Shown here: in pieces, positions 7,982 through 15,418 of the stretch
Position numbering within the stretch: position 1 is the first letter of the stretch
Layout of the letters: every line of letters begins with the position of its first letter
Assembly: GCF_000710615.1 (NCBI RefSeq)
Contig: NZ_JDTH01000002.1
Coordinates: forward strand, 1,108,082-1,172,081
DNA: 64,000 nt
From: Haladaptatus cibarius D43
GTDB taxonomy: Archaea; Halobacteriota; Halobacteria; Halobacteriales; Haladaptataceae
Reading direction: 5' to 3'
Translations under genes and position numbers: made by a program
Notes under the pieces: generated by a model
The model's database searches: none
The model's input: the letters and a program-made list of their open reading frames with translations, nothing else
Told to the model about the DNA's origin: nothing

Positions 7982-9367
7982 GTGGCACTGCAGGGTTCCT
8001 CTTCCGACCGGTTCGAACGTGCGCTGACAGCAACCGCAGTCGGCGTCTATCTGCTCGTCGTCGTCGGTGCAACGACATCGCTCACCGACGCCGCGACCGC
8101 CTGTTCGACGTGGCCCGCCTGCAACGGCCAATGGGTCGTCCCGTTGGACGATCCGAAACTCGCAATCGTATGGGGACACCGCGTCGTCGCGCTCGTCGTC
8201 GGTATCCTCCTCCTCGCTACGACGCTGTTCGCGTGGCTCCGCGACTCGCGCAAGCGCGTTCAATTTTCACTCGCGGTCGCCGCGGTTCTGTACCCTATTC
8301 AAGTGGGACTGGGTGCGTTGGCCGCGACGACGGCAGTAACGAACGTCCTTTCCGCGACTCACCTCGTCGTCGGGATGGGTATCTTCACGGGAATCGTTCT
8401 CGCCCTCGCGTGGACGCTCGAACCCGAGGAGAAAGACGGCCCGGTCGAGATGGGCGTCGAACAGAAATCCGCAACCGGGTCGCCCACTCCGGAATCCCTT
8501 TCCGGAACCGGCGCGACCGCCTACGCTTATTTCCGACTGATGAAGCCGCGGCTGATGTGGCTCCTCTGTCTCGTCGCCTCCGCTGGAATGGCGCTCGCTG
8601 GGGGACAGAACCTCGAAGTCGGAACCGTCGTCGCAACGCTCACGGGCGGCGTCCTCTCCATCGGCGCGAGCGGAACGTTCAACCACGTCCTCGAACGCGA
8701 CGTCGACAAGCGAATGAACCGCACCGCAGACCGCCCCGCCGCAACGTCCCAAATCCCGGTCAGAAACGCGGTGGCGTTCGGCGTCCTGCTGTCGGTCGCT
8801 TCGCTGGCCGTCTTCCTCTCGGTGAACCTGCTCGTCGCCGTCTTCGGCCTCACCGCAATCGTGTTTTACAGCGTCGTCTACACGCTCCTCCTCAAACCGA
8901 ACACGGTGCAGAACACGGTTATCGGCGGATTCGCGGGGTCGCTTCCGGCGCTCATCGGCTGGGCCGCGGTCGAAAACGGTGTCGGCCTTCCGGCGCTCGT
9001 CCTCGCAGGGGTCATCTTCCTCTGGACGCCAGCCCACTTCTACAACCTCGCGCTGGCGTACAAGGACGACTACGCGCGCGGCGGCTTCCCGATGATGCCC
9101 GTCGTCCGCGGGGAAGCCGAAACCCGAAAACACATCCTGCTGTGGTTGGGCGCGACCCTCCTCTCGGCGGGACTCCTCGCCACCGTGACGCCCCTTAGCT
9201 GGCTGTACGCAATCACGACGGTTGCGTTCGGTGCGGTGTTCCTACTGGCGGTCGTGCGACTTCACCACGAACGCGACGAGTCGGCGGCGTTCCGCGCATT
9301 CCACGCATCGAACGCCTATCTCGGGTCGCTCCTCGTTGCCATCGTCGTCGATTCCCTCGTCCTATGA
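7982..9367 (+). CDS. ctaB: Heme O synthase (protoheme IX farnesyltransferase) fused to a CtaA/COX15-like N-terminus
   Basis: This 461-residue membrane protein has two parts. Residues 1-145 have four hydrophobic helices resembling half of a heme A synthase (CtaA/COX15 family; ACSTWPACNGQW, then GHRVVALVVG). Residues 170-461 are a UbiA-type prenyltransferase with NHVLERDVDKRMNRTADRPA carrying the Mg/diphosphate aspartates and a second YKDDYARGGFPMM motif. It farnesylates heme B to heme O for the oxidase. The start is a GTG (VALQGSSSDRF), because upstream in-frame codons lie in the coxB promoter region. Such fusions occur in haloarchaea. The half-size CtaA part alone may not make heme A. Confidence 0.9.
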   Translation: MALQGSSSDRFERALTATAVGVYLLVVVGATTSLTDAATACSTWPACNGQWVVPLDDPKLAIVWGHRVVALVVGILLLATTLFAWLRDSRKRVQFSLAVAAVLYPIQVGLGALAATTAVTNVLSATHLVVGMGIFTGIVLALAWTLEPEEKDGPVEMGVEQKSATGSPTPESLSGTGATAYAYFRLMKPRLMWLLCLVASAGMALAGGQNLEVGTVVATLTGGVLSIGASGTFNHVLERDVDKRMNRTADRPAATSQIPVRNAVAFGVLLSVASLAVFLSVNLLVAVFGLTAIVFYSVVYTLLLKPNTVQNTVIGGFAGSLPALIGWAAVENGVGLPALVLAGVIFLWTPAHFYNLALAYKDDYARGGFPMMPVVRGEAETRKHILLWLGATLLSAGLLATVTPLSWLYAITTVAFGAVFLLAVVRLHHERDESAAFRAFHASNAYLGSLLVAIVVDSLVL

Positions 9368-10035
9368 GTACGATTAGCACTCGGTTTGCGCGATTCCGGC
9401 CGAGCGGTGAAACCCTGCTGTGGGGAGCCGTGGTGCTGAACGCCGAACTGTTCACCCTCATCTTCTACTTCGCCACGTCGAACCATTCGAGCGGCGAACT
9501 TCGATACCTGCTCTACCCGTTCATCTGGATAAACGTCGCGCTGTTCGCGGTGTGGAAGACGAATCCAATCGCGCGCAGTGACCGCGACAAAACCGTCGGC
9601 ATTGCGGTTGCGGCAGTCTATTTCCTCGTCTTGGGCTACGCAGGCGGCCTGTTCGGCCCGAGTCCCTCGATGCCCGGGATGCCTGCGACAGGATTCCGAA
9701 TCGCGTGGCTTCCGCCGGGGTGGGGGCCTGCTCTGCTCTATCACGGCGACCTGCTTCGGTTGTCGATTTTGCCGTTCAAACTGGTCGGCTATCTCGCCCT
9801 CGCCTACCTCGTTTACGCGACGGTGTTGGATGCCGCAGGCTCCGCGATTTCGGGCATCCTCGGCCTGTTTTCCTGCGTGAGTTGCACGTGGCCCGTCGTC
9901 GCCTCGTTTGTCACAGGCATCGCCGGGGCGGGGTCAGGATTCGCCGCGATGGCCACGTCGGGTTCCTACGACATTTCGACGGTCGTCTTCGTCGTCACCG
10001 TCGCCCTGCTGTACTGGCGGCCGACGATTCGGTGA
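9364..10035 (+). CDS. Polytopic membrane protein next to ctaB (DUF7546-like)
   Basis: This 223-residue protein has about six hydrophobic helices, a possible Cys pair (FSCVSCTWPVV near residue 168) in a late helix, and a Gly/Ala-rich stretch (TGIAGAGSGFAAMA). It overlaps the ctaB stop by four bases (ATGA), so it is translated with heme O synthase. I recall uncharacterised haloarchaeal proteins in this position. The CxxC in a membrane helix is compatible with metal or heme handling during oxidase maturation, but no function is demonstrated. Confidence 0.8.
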   Translation: MSTISTRFARFRPSGETLLWGAVVLNAELFTLIFYFATSNHSSGELRYLLYPFIWINVALFAVWKTNPIARSDRDKTVGIAVAAVYFLVLGYAGGLFGPSPSMPGMPATGFRIAWLPPGWGPALLYHGDLLRLSILPFKLVGYLALAYLVYATVLDAAGSAISGILGLFSCVSCTWPVVASFVTGIAGAGSGFAAMATSGSYDISTVVFVVTVALLYWRPTIR

Positions 10036-10095
10036 GGAATCGACCGTCGATTTTCCCTTCCATTGCCGACCGAAGCAATCATTATTTTTGACTGA

Positions 10096-10341
10096 TCCGG
10101 CCGGGAGTATTCGGCAGACCGCGGCGCGGTCGGAATAACGGGCGACCCGGCGAATTTGGCCAGCGCGCTTCGAACGCTGGACGAGGAAATCGCGGAGACA
10201 CCGACCGAAGACCTTCGAGAACTCGACAGCACCGCGGCGCTGTCGATTGCTCCACTGTCGGTCGAGCTCGGACTGAGTGCGTTCCCGATGTCTCACCCAC
10301 CGACGGAAAGGCGAGTCGAACGACTGTGGGCGATGATGTGA
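10096..10341 (+). pseudogene. C-terminal remnant of an HtpX-type M48 membrane protease
   Basis: The frame from 10096 reads REYSADRGAVGITGDPANLA and ends MSHPPTERRVERLWAMM. This is the C-terminal third of HtpX: the REYxADR motif supplies the third zinc ligand and SHPPTxxRxxRL is the usual tail. A stop codon sits directly upstream (10093-10095), and the HExxH-containing membrane half is absent, so about 80 codons survive of roughly 290. A functional htpX is probably elsewhere in the genome. It lies between the ctaB operon and the ABC transporter. Confidence 0.8.
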
Positions 10342-10410
10342 CGTTCCGTGATATACTTCTTCGGTCGCTGAATCGAACTCCTTACCTGCGAACAAGCGCA
10401 ACGTCCTCCC

Positions 10411-11415
10411 ATGACCGACACACTCGTCGCCGAGAACCTCCACAAGCGATACGGCGACACCGTCGCACTTGACGGCGTCTCGCTCTCGGTCGGCGCGGGC
10501 GAAGTGTTCGCACTCATCGGGCCGAACGGCGCGGGGAAAACCACCCTCGTCCGGGCGCTGACGGGGACGACGATGCCCGACGAAGGGGGCGTCTCCGTCC
10601 TCGGCGGGCGACCCGCCGACGTGGACAAATCGCGGGTCGGCCTGCTCCCCCAGTCGTTCGACCCGCCAGCACGCCTCTCCGCGCGGGAACTCGTTGACTA
10701 CTACGCGGGCCTGTACGACGATGCTCGCAATCCCGACGAGGCCCTCGCGGACGTAGGGCTTTCCGACACAGGCGACACGTGGTACGAAAACCTCTCGGGC
10801 GGCCAACAGCGACGTGCCTGCGTCGCGGCCACGCTCGTCAACGACCCGGACGTGCTCTTTCTGGACGAACCGACGACGGGTATCGACCCCGCAGGACGGC
10901 GCGCGCTCTGGTCGCTGGTCGAAAATCTCGCGGACGGCGGCACGACCGTCTTCCTGACGACACATTACATGGCGGAAGCCGAACGACTCGCCGACCGCGT
11001 GGGACTGCTGGCAGACGGCGACCTCGTCGCGGTTGGCACGCCAGAGTCGCTGGTCGCGGAACACGGCGGCGAGAGCCGACTCGTGGTCGAAACCGACGCG
11101 CGGCGAACCGCCGTCGAAACGCGATTCATGGTCGAGGAAACCGAATCCGGATTGGTGTTCGACGGCGTCACTCCGGCGGACATCGGCGAAGTCGTCTCGG
11201 AACTGAACGACCGCGGTATCGACTACGAGGCGCTGACGTGGACGGAACCCGATTTGGAGGACGTGTATCTCCGACTGACGGGTGCATCGCTCGGCCCTGA
11301 AATGACTCGAAAAGCGGGACAGCCAGCGGTTGCAGGTCAGGGAATCGGTGCGGATTCGGGTGCGGGAACAGGGACGGATACGGGCGCAGACGCGAGTGCC
11401 GGAGGCAAACGATGA
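10411..11415 (+). CDS. ABC-2 type exporter ATP-binding protein (DrrA/CcmA-like)
   Basis: This 334-residue ATPase has Walker A GPNGAGKTT (about residue 40), Q-loop LLPQSFDP, signature LSGGQQRRA, Walker B VLFLDEPTTGIDP and the H-loop TTHYMAEAERLA. After the roughly 215-residue nucleotide domain there is a DrrA-type C-terminal domain and a Gly/Ala/Asp-rich tail (GADSGAGTGTDTGADASAGG) with no evident structure. The permease gene starts four bases inside its end. The exported substrate is unknown, but the setting within the oxidase/heme locus suggests a maturation or cofactor role. Confidence 0.92.
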   Translation: MTDTLVAENLHKRYGDTVALDGVSLSVGAGEVFALIGPNGAGKTTLVRALTGTTMPDEGGVSVLGGRPADVDKSRVGLLPQSFDPPARLSARELVDYYAGLYDDARNPDEALADVGLSDTGDTWYENLSGGQQRRACVAATLVNDPDVLFLDEPTTGIDPAGRRALWSLVENLADGGTTVFLTTHYMAEAERLADRVGLLADGDLVAVGTPESLVAEHGGESRLVVETDARRTAVETRFMVEETESGLVFDGVTPADIGEVVSELNDRGIDYEALTWTEPDLEDVYLRLTGASLGPEMTRKAGQPAVAGQGIGADSGAGTGTDTGADASAGGKR

Positions 11416-12212
11416 GTTCGATTGGCCGAGTGCGGGCGGAAGCGGGGGCCGCGTGGCGGTCGTTTCTTCGTCGCCGAACCGCCGTCTTCTTCACGTTTTT
11501 CTTCCCGGTCATCCTCATCCTCATCTTCGCGGTGCTGGTACAGACGAATCCGGGCGATGGCGGTTCGGGCGGCGGCATCTTCGCGGAACCACCAGCCTAC
11601 TACCTGCCGGGATATCTCGCCGTCGTCGTGCTATTTACGCCTCTTTCGCGCGTCGGGAGTTCGGTATCCCGTCACCGCGAGTCGAACCGGTACGAGAAAC
11701 TGGCGACCACACCGCTCACGCGCGCTGAGTGGCTGTTGGCCCACACGCTCGTCAACGTCGTCATCATCGGACTGGCGGGCCTCATCATCCTCGCGCTGAT
11801 GGCGCTCGTGACGAACGCGGGCGTTTCGTTCGCGGCACTCCCTGCGGTCGCCGTCTTCGTCGCGCTCGGCGTCGCGCTGTTCTGCGGCGTCGGCGCACTC
11901 CTCGGTAGTTTTGCAAGTTCACAGGACGGCGTCATCGCGGCGAGCAACGCGATTGCGCTCCCGCTTCTCTTCCTATCGGACACGTTCGTGACCCCGAACC
12001 TTTTGCCGGAGTGGTTCAGACCGGTGATGAATCTCTCACCTCTGACCTACTTCGCCCGCGGTGTGCGGGAGCTGACCTACGACGCGCCCTCGATTTCGGT
12101 GGTCGGGCAGTCTTCTCCCTTCGATGGCTGGTTGATTAATCTGGCCGTCCTCGCGGTGCTGTCGCTGGTCTTTTTCGCCGCCGGGGCGCGCTCGATTCCA
12201 CAGACGGACTGA
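11412..12212 (+). CDS. ABC-2 type transporter permease
   Basis: This 266-residue ABC-2 permease has six predicted helices. After a short cytoplasmic amphipathic start (RVRAEAGAAWRSFLRRRTA), the first helix FFTFFFPVILILIFAVL is followed by an external loop, then helices around residues 62-80, 112-130, 140-165, 175-195 and 240-260. It contains the typical NAIALPLLFLSDTFV ... LPEWFRPVMNLSPLTYFARG segment of the family. It is translationally coupled to the ATPase and forms a homodimeric exporter with it. Confidence 0.92.
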   Translation: MSSIGRVRAEAGAAWRSFLRRRTAVFFTFFFPVILILIFAVLVQTNPGDGGSGGGIFAEPPAYYLPGYLAVVVLFTPLSRVGSSVSRHRESNRYEKLATTPLTRAEWLLAHTLVNVVIIGLAGLIILALMALVTNAGVSFAALPAVAVFVALGVALFCGVGALLGSFASSQDGVIAASNAIALPLLFLSDTFVTPNLLPEWFRPVMNLSPLTYFARGVRELTYDAPSISVVGQSSPFDGWLINLAVLAVLSLVFFAAGARSIPQTD

Positions 12213-12272
12213 GTTCGGCTCTTCCGACTGCTGTTTGATTATAAGTATTTCCGCCACGAATACCGTTTTACG

Positions 12273-12783
12273 ATGACAGAATTTCGTATGGACTCCCCGC
12301 CTTCCTCGCAGTCGAACACCCGGCGATGGCATCGGCTCATCGAACAGTACACACCGGACGGTGCCCTCGGGCGGCTTTTACTGGCAGTTACGACTGGATC
12401 GATTAGCATGGGTTCTTTTTTGTCATGGCCGGAGTGTGGGTGCGGCGAATCTGTTATTTCTCCTCCTCGCCCCACTTTGGGCGGGACTCAGCCTCGGGGC
12501 TGCCATTTTGACCTTCGCCACGCTCTGGCCCGTGTATCTCTCGCTCATTGGAAACGTGGACTCGACAAAGGAATATCCGCGAACATCGTCCCCGAACCCC
12601 CGACAATCCGAGTCGTCGATGGACGACCCGGACGAATCCGACCCGATAGTGGTGTTAAAACGAGAATACGCCCTCGGAAACATCTCCGAACCGGAGTTCG
12701 AGCGCCGACTCAATACTCTCCTTGAGGCTGAGGGAATGACGACGGGGTCGGAGTATCGAACTCGGGAGCCGGAGCGAAATTGA
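12273..12783 (+). pseudogene. SHOCT-domain membrane protein gene, frameshifted
   Basis: The first part of a small haloarchaeal membrane/SHOCT protein is in one frame (RLIEQYTPDGALGRLLLAVT, from 12273). The second part is in the +1 frame: a membrane helix GAANLLFLLLAPLW, WPVYLSLIGNV, and the SHOCT helix VLKREYALGNISEPEFERRL near the end. The switch falls at about 12415-12450, right after a six-T run, so the gene is either broken or miscalled. Restored, the protein would be about 165 residues with two membrane helices and the C-terminal SHOCT motif. It is reported as a pseudogene pending read-level checks. Confidence 0.7.
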
Positions 12784-12833
12784 ACTTGCAGAACTGAAAC
12801 CGAAGTCGAAACGTGACCGATTCGCTGAATCGG

Positions 12834-13382
12834 TCACGTCGTTTCTCTCTCCAACTCGCGGTCGATTTCGGTGCGCAGATTGGTTTTTTCTTCGCCGAGT
12901 TCGGTGATTCGAATCCCTTTCCAGCGAAGCAGTTCGATTGCCTTTTCGGCGTCGGATTCGTGCGGAAATTCGATTTCCGTGGTTTCTACGTCCTCGAACT
13001 CACCCACGGCGAGTTCGAGTTGCTTTTCGTTGTGTTCGACTTCGCGGATGGTTCTGAGTGGAATCGAAACATCCGTTCGGAGTCGTCCGTTTACTAGCAT
13101 GAGAACGCCAGCGGCAACGTAGAAGAACAGCAACGAGATAACGAATCCGACTGACAGCAGTGCTCCGGAGAAGCCGAGCCAATCGTTGATGAATCCTCCG
13201 ACTGTCACCGCGGTAAAAATCGAGGAGAAGACGAACCAACCCTGCTGGAGCTTATCTTTTCCCTCCCAGTTCTCGAAGTAGATGCCCCGGACGGCACCTC
13301 GGGGCGTCGTCCGGACGCGAAGGTCGCCGCTTTGGACGGTGAACTCCCCGTCTTTGGTTGGTACTGTGTCGCGGCTAGTCAT
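12834..13382 (-). CDS. Two-helix membrane protein with PH-like halves
   Basis: This is a 182-residue protein of unknown function. Residues 1-45 form a soluble start with beta-strand character. Two hydrophobic helices lie at about 46-72 and 75-98. An acidic C-terminal half follows (EVEHNEKQLELAVGEFEDVE), which may be the second half of a PH/bPH2-like domain. The upstream tiny acidic ORF overlaps its start by ATGA. It is convergent with the broken SHOCT gene. Confidence 0.7.
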   Translation of the reverse strand: MTSRDTVPTKDGEFTVQSGDLRVRTTPRGAVRGIYFENWEGKDKLQQGWFVFSSIFTAVTVGGFINDWLGFSGALLSVGFVISLLFFYVAAGVLMLVNGRLRTDVSIPLRTIREVEHNEKQLELAVGEFEDVETTEIEFPHESDAEKAIELLRWKGIRITELGEEKTNLRTEIDRELERETT

Positions 13383-13480
13383 TTTTCTCCCTCCTCACCC
13401 TCGTTGCACTCGGGCTCGCATCCGATTTGACCGTCGTCAGCTTCGTCGTCCCTATCTCCGTCACCATCCTCACCAACCAT
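13379..13480 (-). CDS. Tiny acidic 33-residue ORF coupled to the membrane protein
   Basis: An ATG at 13480 opens a 33-codon frame (MVGEDGDGDRDDEADDG, then a CEPEC pair near the end). Its stop overlaps the start of the downstream membrane protein by four bases (ATGA). An AT-rich TTAATTTT-like box lies about 35 bases upstream of its ATG, as expected for a promoter feeding both. The extreme acidity and the two Cys make it either a real microprotein or a leader peptide. Composition alone cannot settle this. Confidence 0.35.
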   Translation of the reverse strand: MVGEDGDGDRDDEADDGQIGCEPECNEGEEGEK

Positions 13481-13589
13481 TGAGACGACGTACTCTCGTC
13501 ACCGATGTTAATTTTCCCATCGACCAGCAGTTTAGAAGACGACAGTGGGGCGGCGGGACAGTGGAAGCGGCGGGACAGTAGGTTCGGTG

Positions 13590-14177
13590 TTACGCCGGAA
13601 TTTCCCAATTGTATATGTGGTTCAACATCACGTAGGTGACGACGCCGAGGACGAGCGACACGATCCACGCCGAGGCCGCGATTCGTCCGATTTTCGCGTG
13701 GGCCGTCTCCTTGAGTTCTGCGGGGGTGTGCGTCAGTCCGAGCACGAGAGCGAACAGCACGACCGGCACGGAGACGATGGACAGGATGATGTGGACTGCG
13801 AGCATGATGAGGTAGGCGTAGTACGGGAACCCGTCCACGAGGATGTGTTTCTCGCCGCCAGCACCCCCGACTTTCGTCAGATAGAGCACAAGGAAGACGA
13901 TGATGAGGCCGAACGCGGTCAACATCGCGGCGCGGTGTTTTTTCACCTCTCCGTTGCGAATCCAGTACCATCCAAGCACGAGCGAAATCGTCGCCACGCT
14001 GTTGACGACTGCGATTGCATCCGAGAGCAGGTTGACCGTCCCGATGTCGAGTTCCGGATAAATCGGAATCACGCCCGCGAAGGTGCCGAGAACCAGCACG
14101 TATCCGATTGCCGAGAGCACTGCCGTCACCTTTACTGGACTCTCCCGCGCGCGCTGTCGTGCGTTCGCCGTGGCCAT
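13590..14177 (-). CDS. DUF420 family membrane protein (oxidase-associated)
   Basis: This 195-residue protein has five to six membrane helices and conserved histidines in KKHRAAMLTAF and MLAVHIILSIVSVPVVLFAL, typical of the DUF420 (COG2322) family. That family is frequently encoded beside cytochrome oxidase genes and is suspected of a role in heme or copper handling. Here it sits in the same respiratory locus as coxB, coxC and ctaB, although transcribed separately. It ends in a short tail with NHIYNWEIPA. Confidence 0.85.
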   Translation of the reverse strand: MATANARQRARESPVKVTAVLSAIGYVLVLGTFAGVIPIYPELDIGTVNLLSDAIAVVNSVATISLVLGWYWIRNGEVKKHRAAMLTAFGLIIVFLVLYLTKVGGAGGEKHILVDGFPYYAYLIMLAVHIILSIVSVPVVLFALVLGLTHTPAELKETAHAKIGRIAASAWIVSLVLGVVTYVMLNHIYNWEIPA

Positions 14178-14269
14178 GCGCCCCCCTTAGGAGCGATACG
14201 GTAAGGTGGCTTCGCTTTTCCGACAGCACCACAGGCTTATTACTCCCTCCGGAGTATCAACGAGCAGTG

Positions 14270-14878
14270 ATGTTCAGGTCAGAAACAATCACCCTAAATC
14301 GCATACTGGCCGGACTGTTCGCCCTGATGCTCCTCCTCGCGGCCGTCGTCTTTCTGACCGGCAGTGACGTCGTCAGGAAACTCCTCAGGTTGCTGGTTCC
14401 GCTCTCCGGCATCGTGTTCGCACTCACCGCGCTGACCGACGCGGAATCGCGAATCGCGCGTGTCGCCGGGATCGTCCTCGCGGTCAGTTGTTCCATCGGC
14501 ATCTACCTCGAAATCGCCGGGGATGGCGTGTTCTCCAATCCGATCGTGGACATCGCCATCCTCGCCAGCGCGATGGGTATCGGGGAATCGCGGGGGAACG
14601 ACGGGCCGGAGACGTATCGCAAACCGAACGAGAAACCGAGCTTCTGGGAGAATCCACGGTCGGCCCTCCCCAGTTCCGAATCGGTGCTCATCGCCGTTCT
14701 GATGCTCGGTGCGGTCGCCGTGTTTCTGGACATGATGGGAATCGACGCGGTCGGAAACCTTACGGAAGCCGTCGAATCGAACCCGCTCCAGTTCCTTTCG
14801 ATAGTCGGGCTCTTCGTGCTCTCGAAAGTCGTGGACATCGGTCGGCGTCGCATGAACGAGTCGCTTGAGAGCGAGTAA
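14270..14878 (+). CDS. Four-helix haloarchaeal membrane protein of unknown function
   Basis: This 202-residue protein has hydrophobic helices at about residues 12-30, 37-55, 63-80 and 140-160, plus a weaker one near 175-190. A hydrophilic loop (ESRGNDGPETYRKPNEKPS) divides two membrane halves, which resemble each other weakly and may be an internal duplication. The frame is open upstream to 14108, but the ATG at 14270 follows an AT-rich stretch suited to a promoter and begins a plausible N-terminus. It is divergent from DUF420. No family recognised. Confidence 0.7.
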   Translation: MFRSETITLNRILAGLFALMLLLAAVVFLTGSDVVRKLLRLLVPLSGIVFALTALTDAESRIARVAGIVLAVSCSIGIYLEIAGDGVFSNPIVDIAILASAMGIGESRGNDGPETYRKPNEKPSFWENPRSALPSSESVLIAVLMLGAVAVFLDMMGIDAVGNLTEAVESNPLQFLSIVGLFVLSKVVDIGRRRMNESLESE

Positions 14879-15224
14879 AACGCGTCTTATTGGGAACTGT
14901 GATCGATTACCCAACCAGAAGGCTGCGCCAGCGCGTTCGCGTGAGAGGTGAGCGAAGCGAGCACCGAGCGCACTTCCGCGCTGGCGAGGAGGAGTGGGGA
15001 GTGCGAGATTTCTGCGAAATCTCGATTATGAGCGGCGAAGCGGCGAACTGGCAGTGCGGAGGCGGTTTGCGGTCTAATTAGAGTCGTGATTTGCCTCAAC
15101 ACAATCGTATCAAACGGGCGTGAGCAAATCACAACGTCACATACCGCCATCGTGGTTCGTTGCCATTCACGACCCGTATCCGAACACCGATACACCGAAG
15201 TACCGCGCGAACCGACGCAAGAAT
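14879..15224. other. Intergenic region with hairpin-rich repeat
   Basis: No gene is seen until the small membrane protein at 15225. The stretch 14926-15024 contains inverted repeats: CGCCAGCGCG (14926-14935) with CGCGCTGGCG (14977-14986), and a perfect 9-bp hairpin CGAGATTTC-TGC-GAAATCTCG (15004-15024). The surrounding GAGCGAAGCGAGC text is the kind of intergenic repeat common in haloarchaea. The 3' part should hold the promoter of the next gene. Confidence 0.5.
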
Positions 15225-15371
15225 ATGAGCGGCCACGAATACGAACCCGGCGAGATAGAGCGCGTAACGTCCCCGATGCAGGAGTTCTCGATGAGCCAAG
15301 TGACGACCGGCATGCTCGTCACCGTCATCGGACTCGCAGTCGTGTTCGGCATTCCGCTCCTGCTCGCATAA
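15225..15371 (+). CDS. Small single-helix membrane protein (DUF7550-like)
   Basis: This is a 48-residue protein with an N-terminal acidic part (MSGHEYEPGEIERVTSPMQEF) and one C-terminal hydrophobic helix (TGMLVTVIGLAVVFGIPLLL). The MQEF then helix layout matches a small haloarchaeal family I recall as DUF7550. The frame is open upstream to 15120, but the preceding residues look non-coding, so ATG 15225 is chosen. It is convergent with purL. Function unknown. Confidence 0.75.
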   Translation: MSGHEYEPGEIERVTSPMQEFSMSQVTTGMLVTVIGLAVVFGIPLLLA

Positions 15372-15418
15372 AAACCAGTCGGCCACTTTTCTCGCTCTTT
15401 CACTGCCGACGAGCGAAC

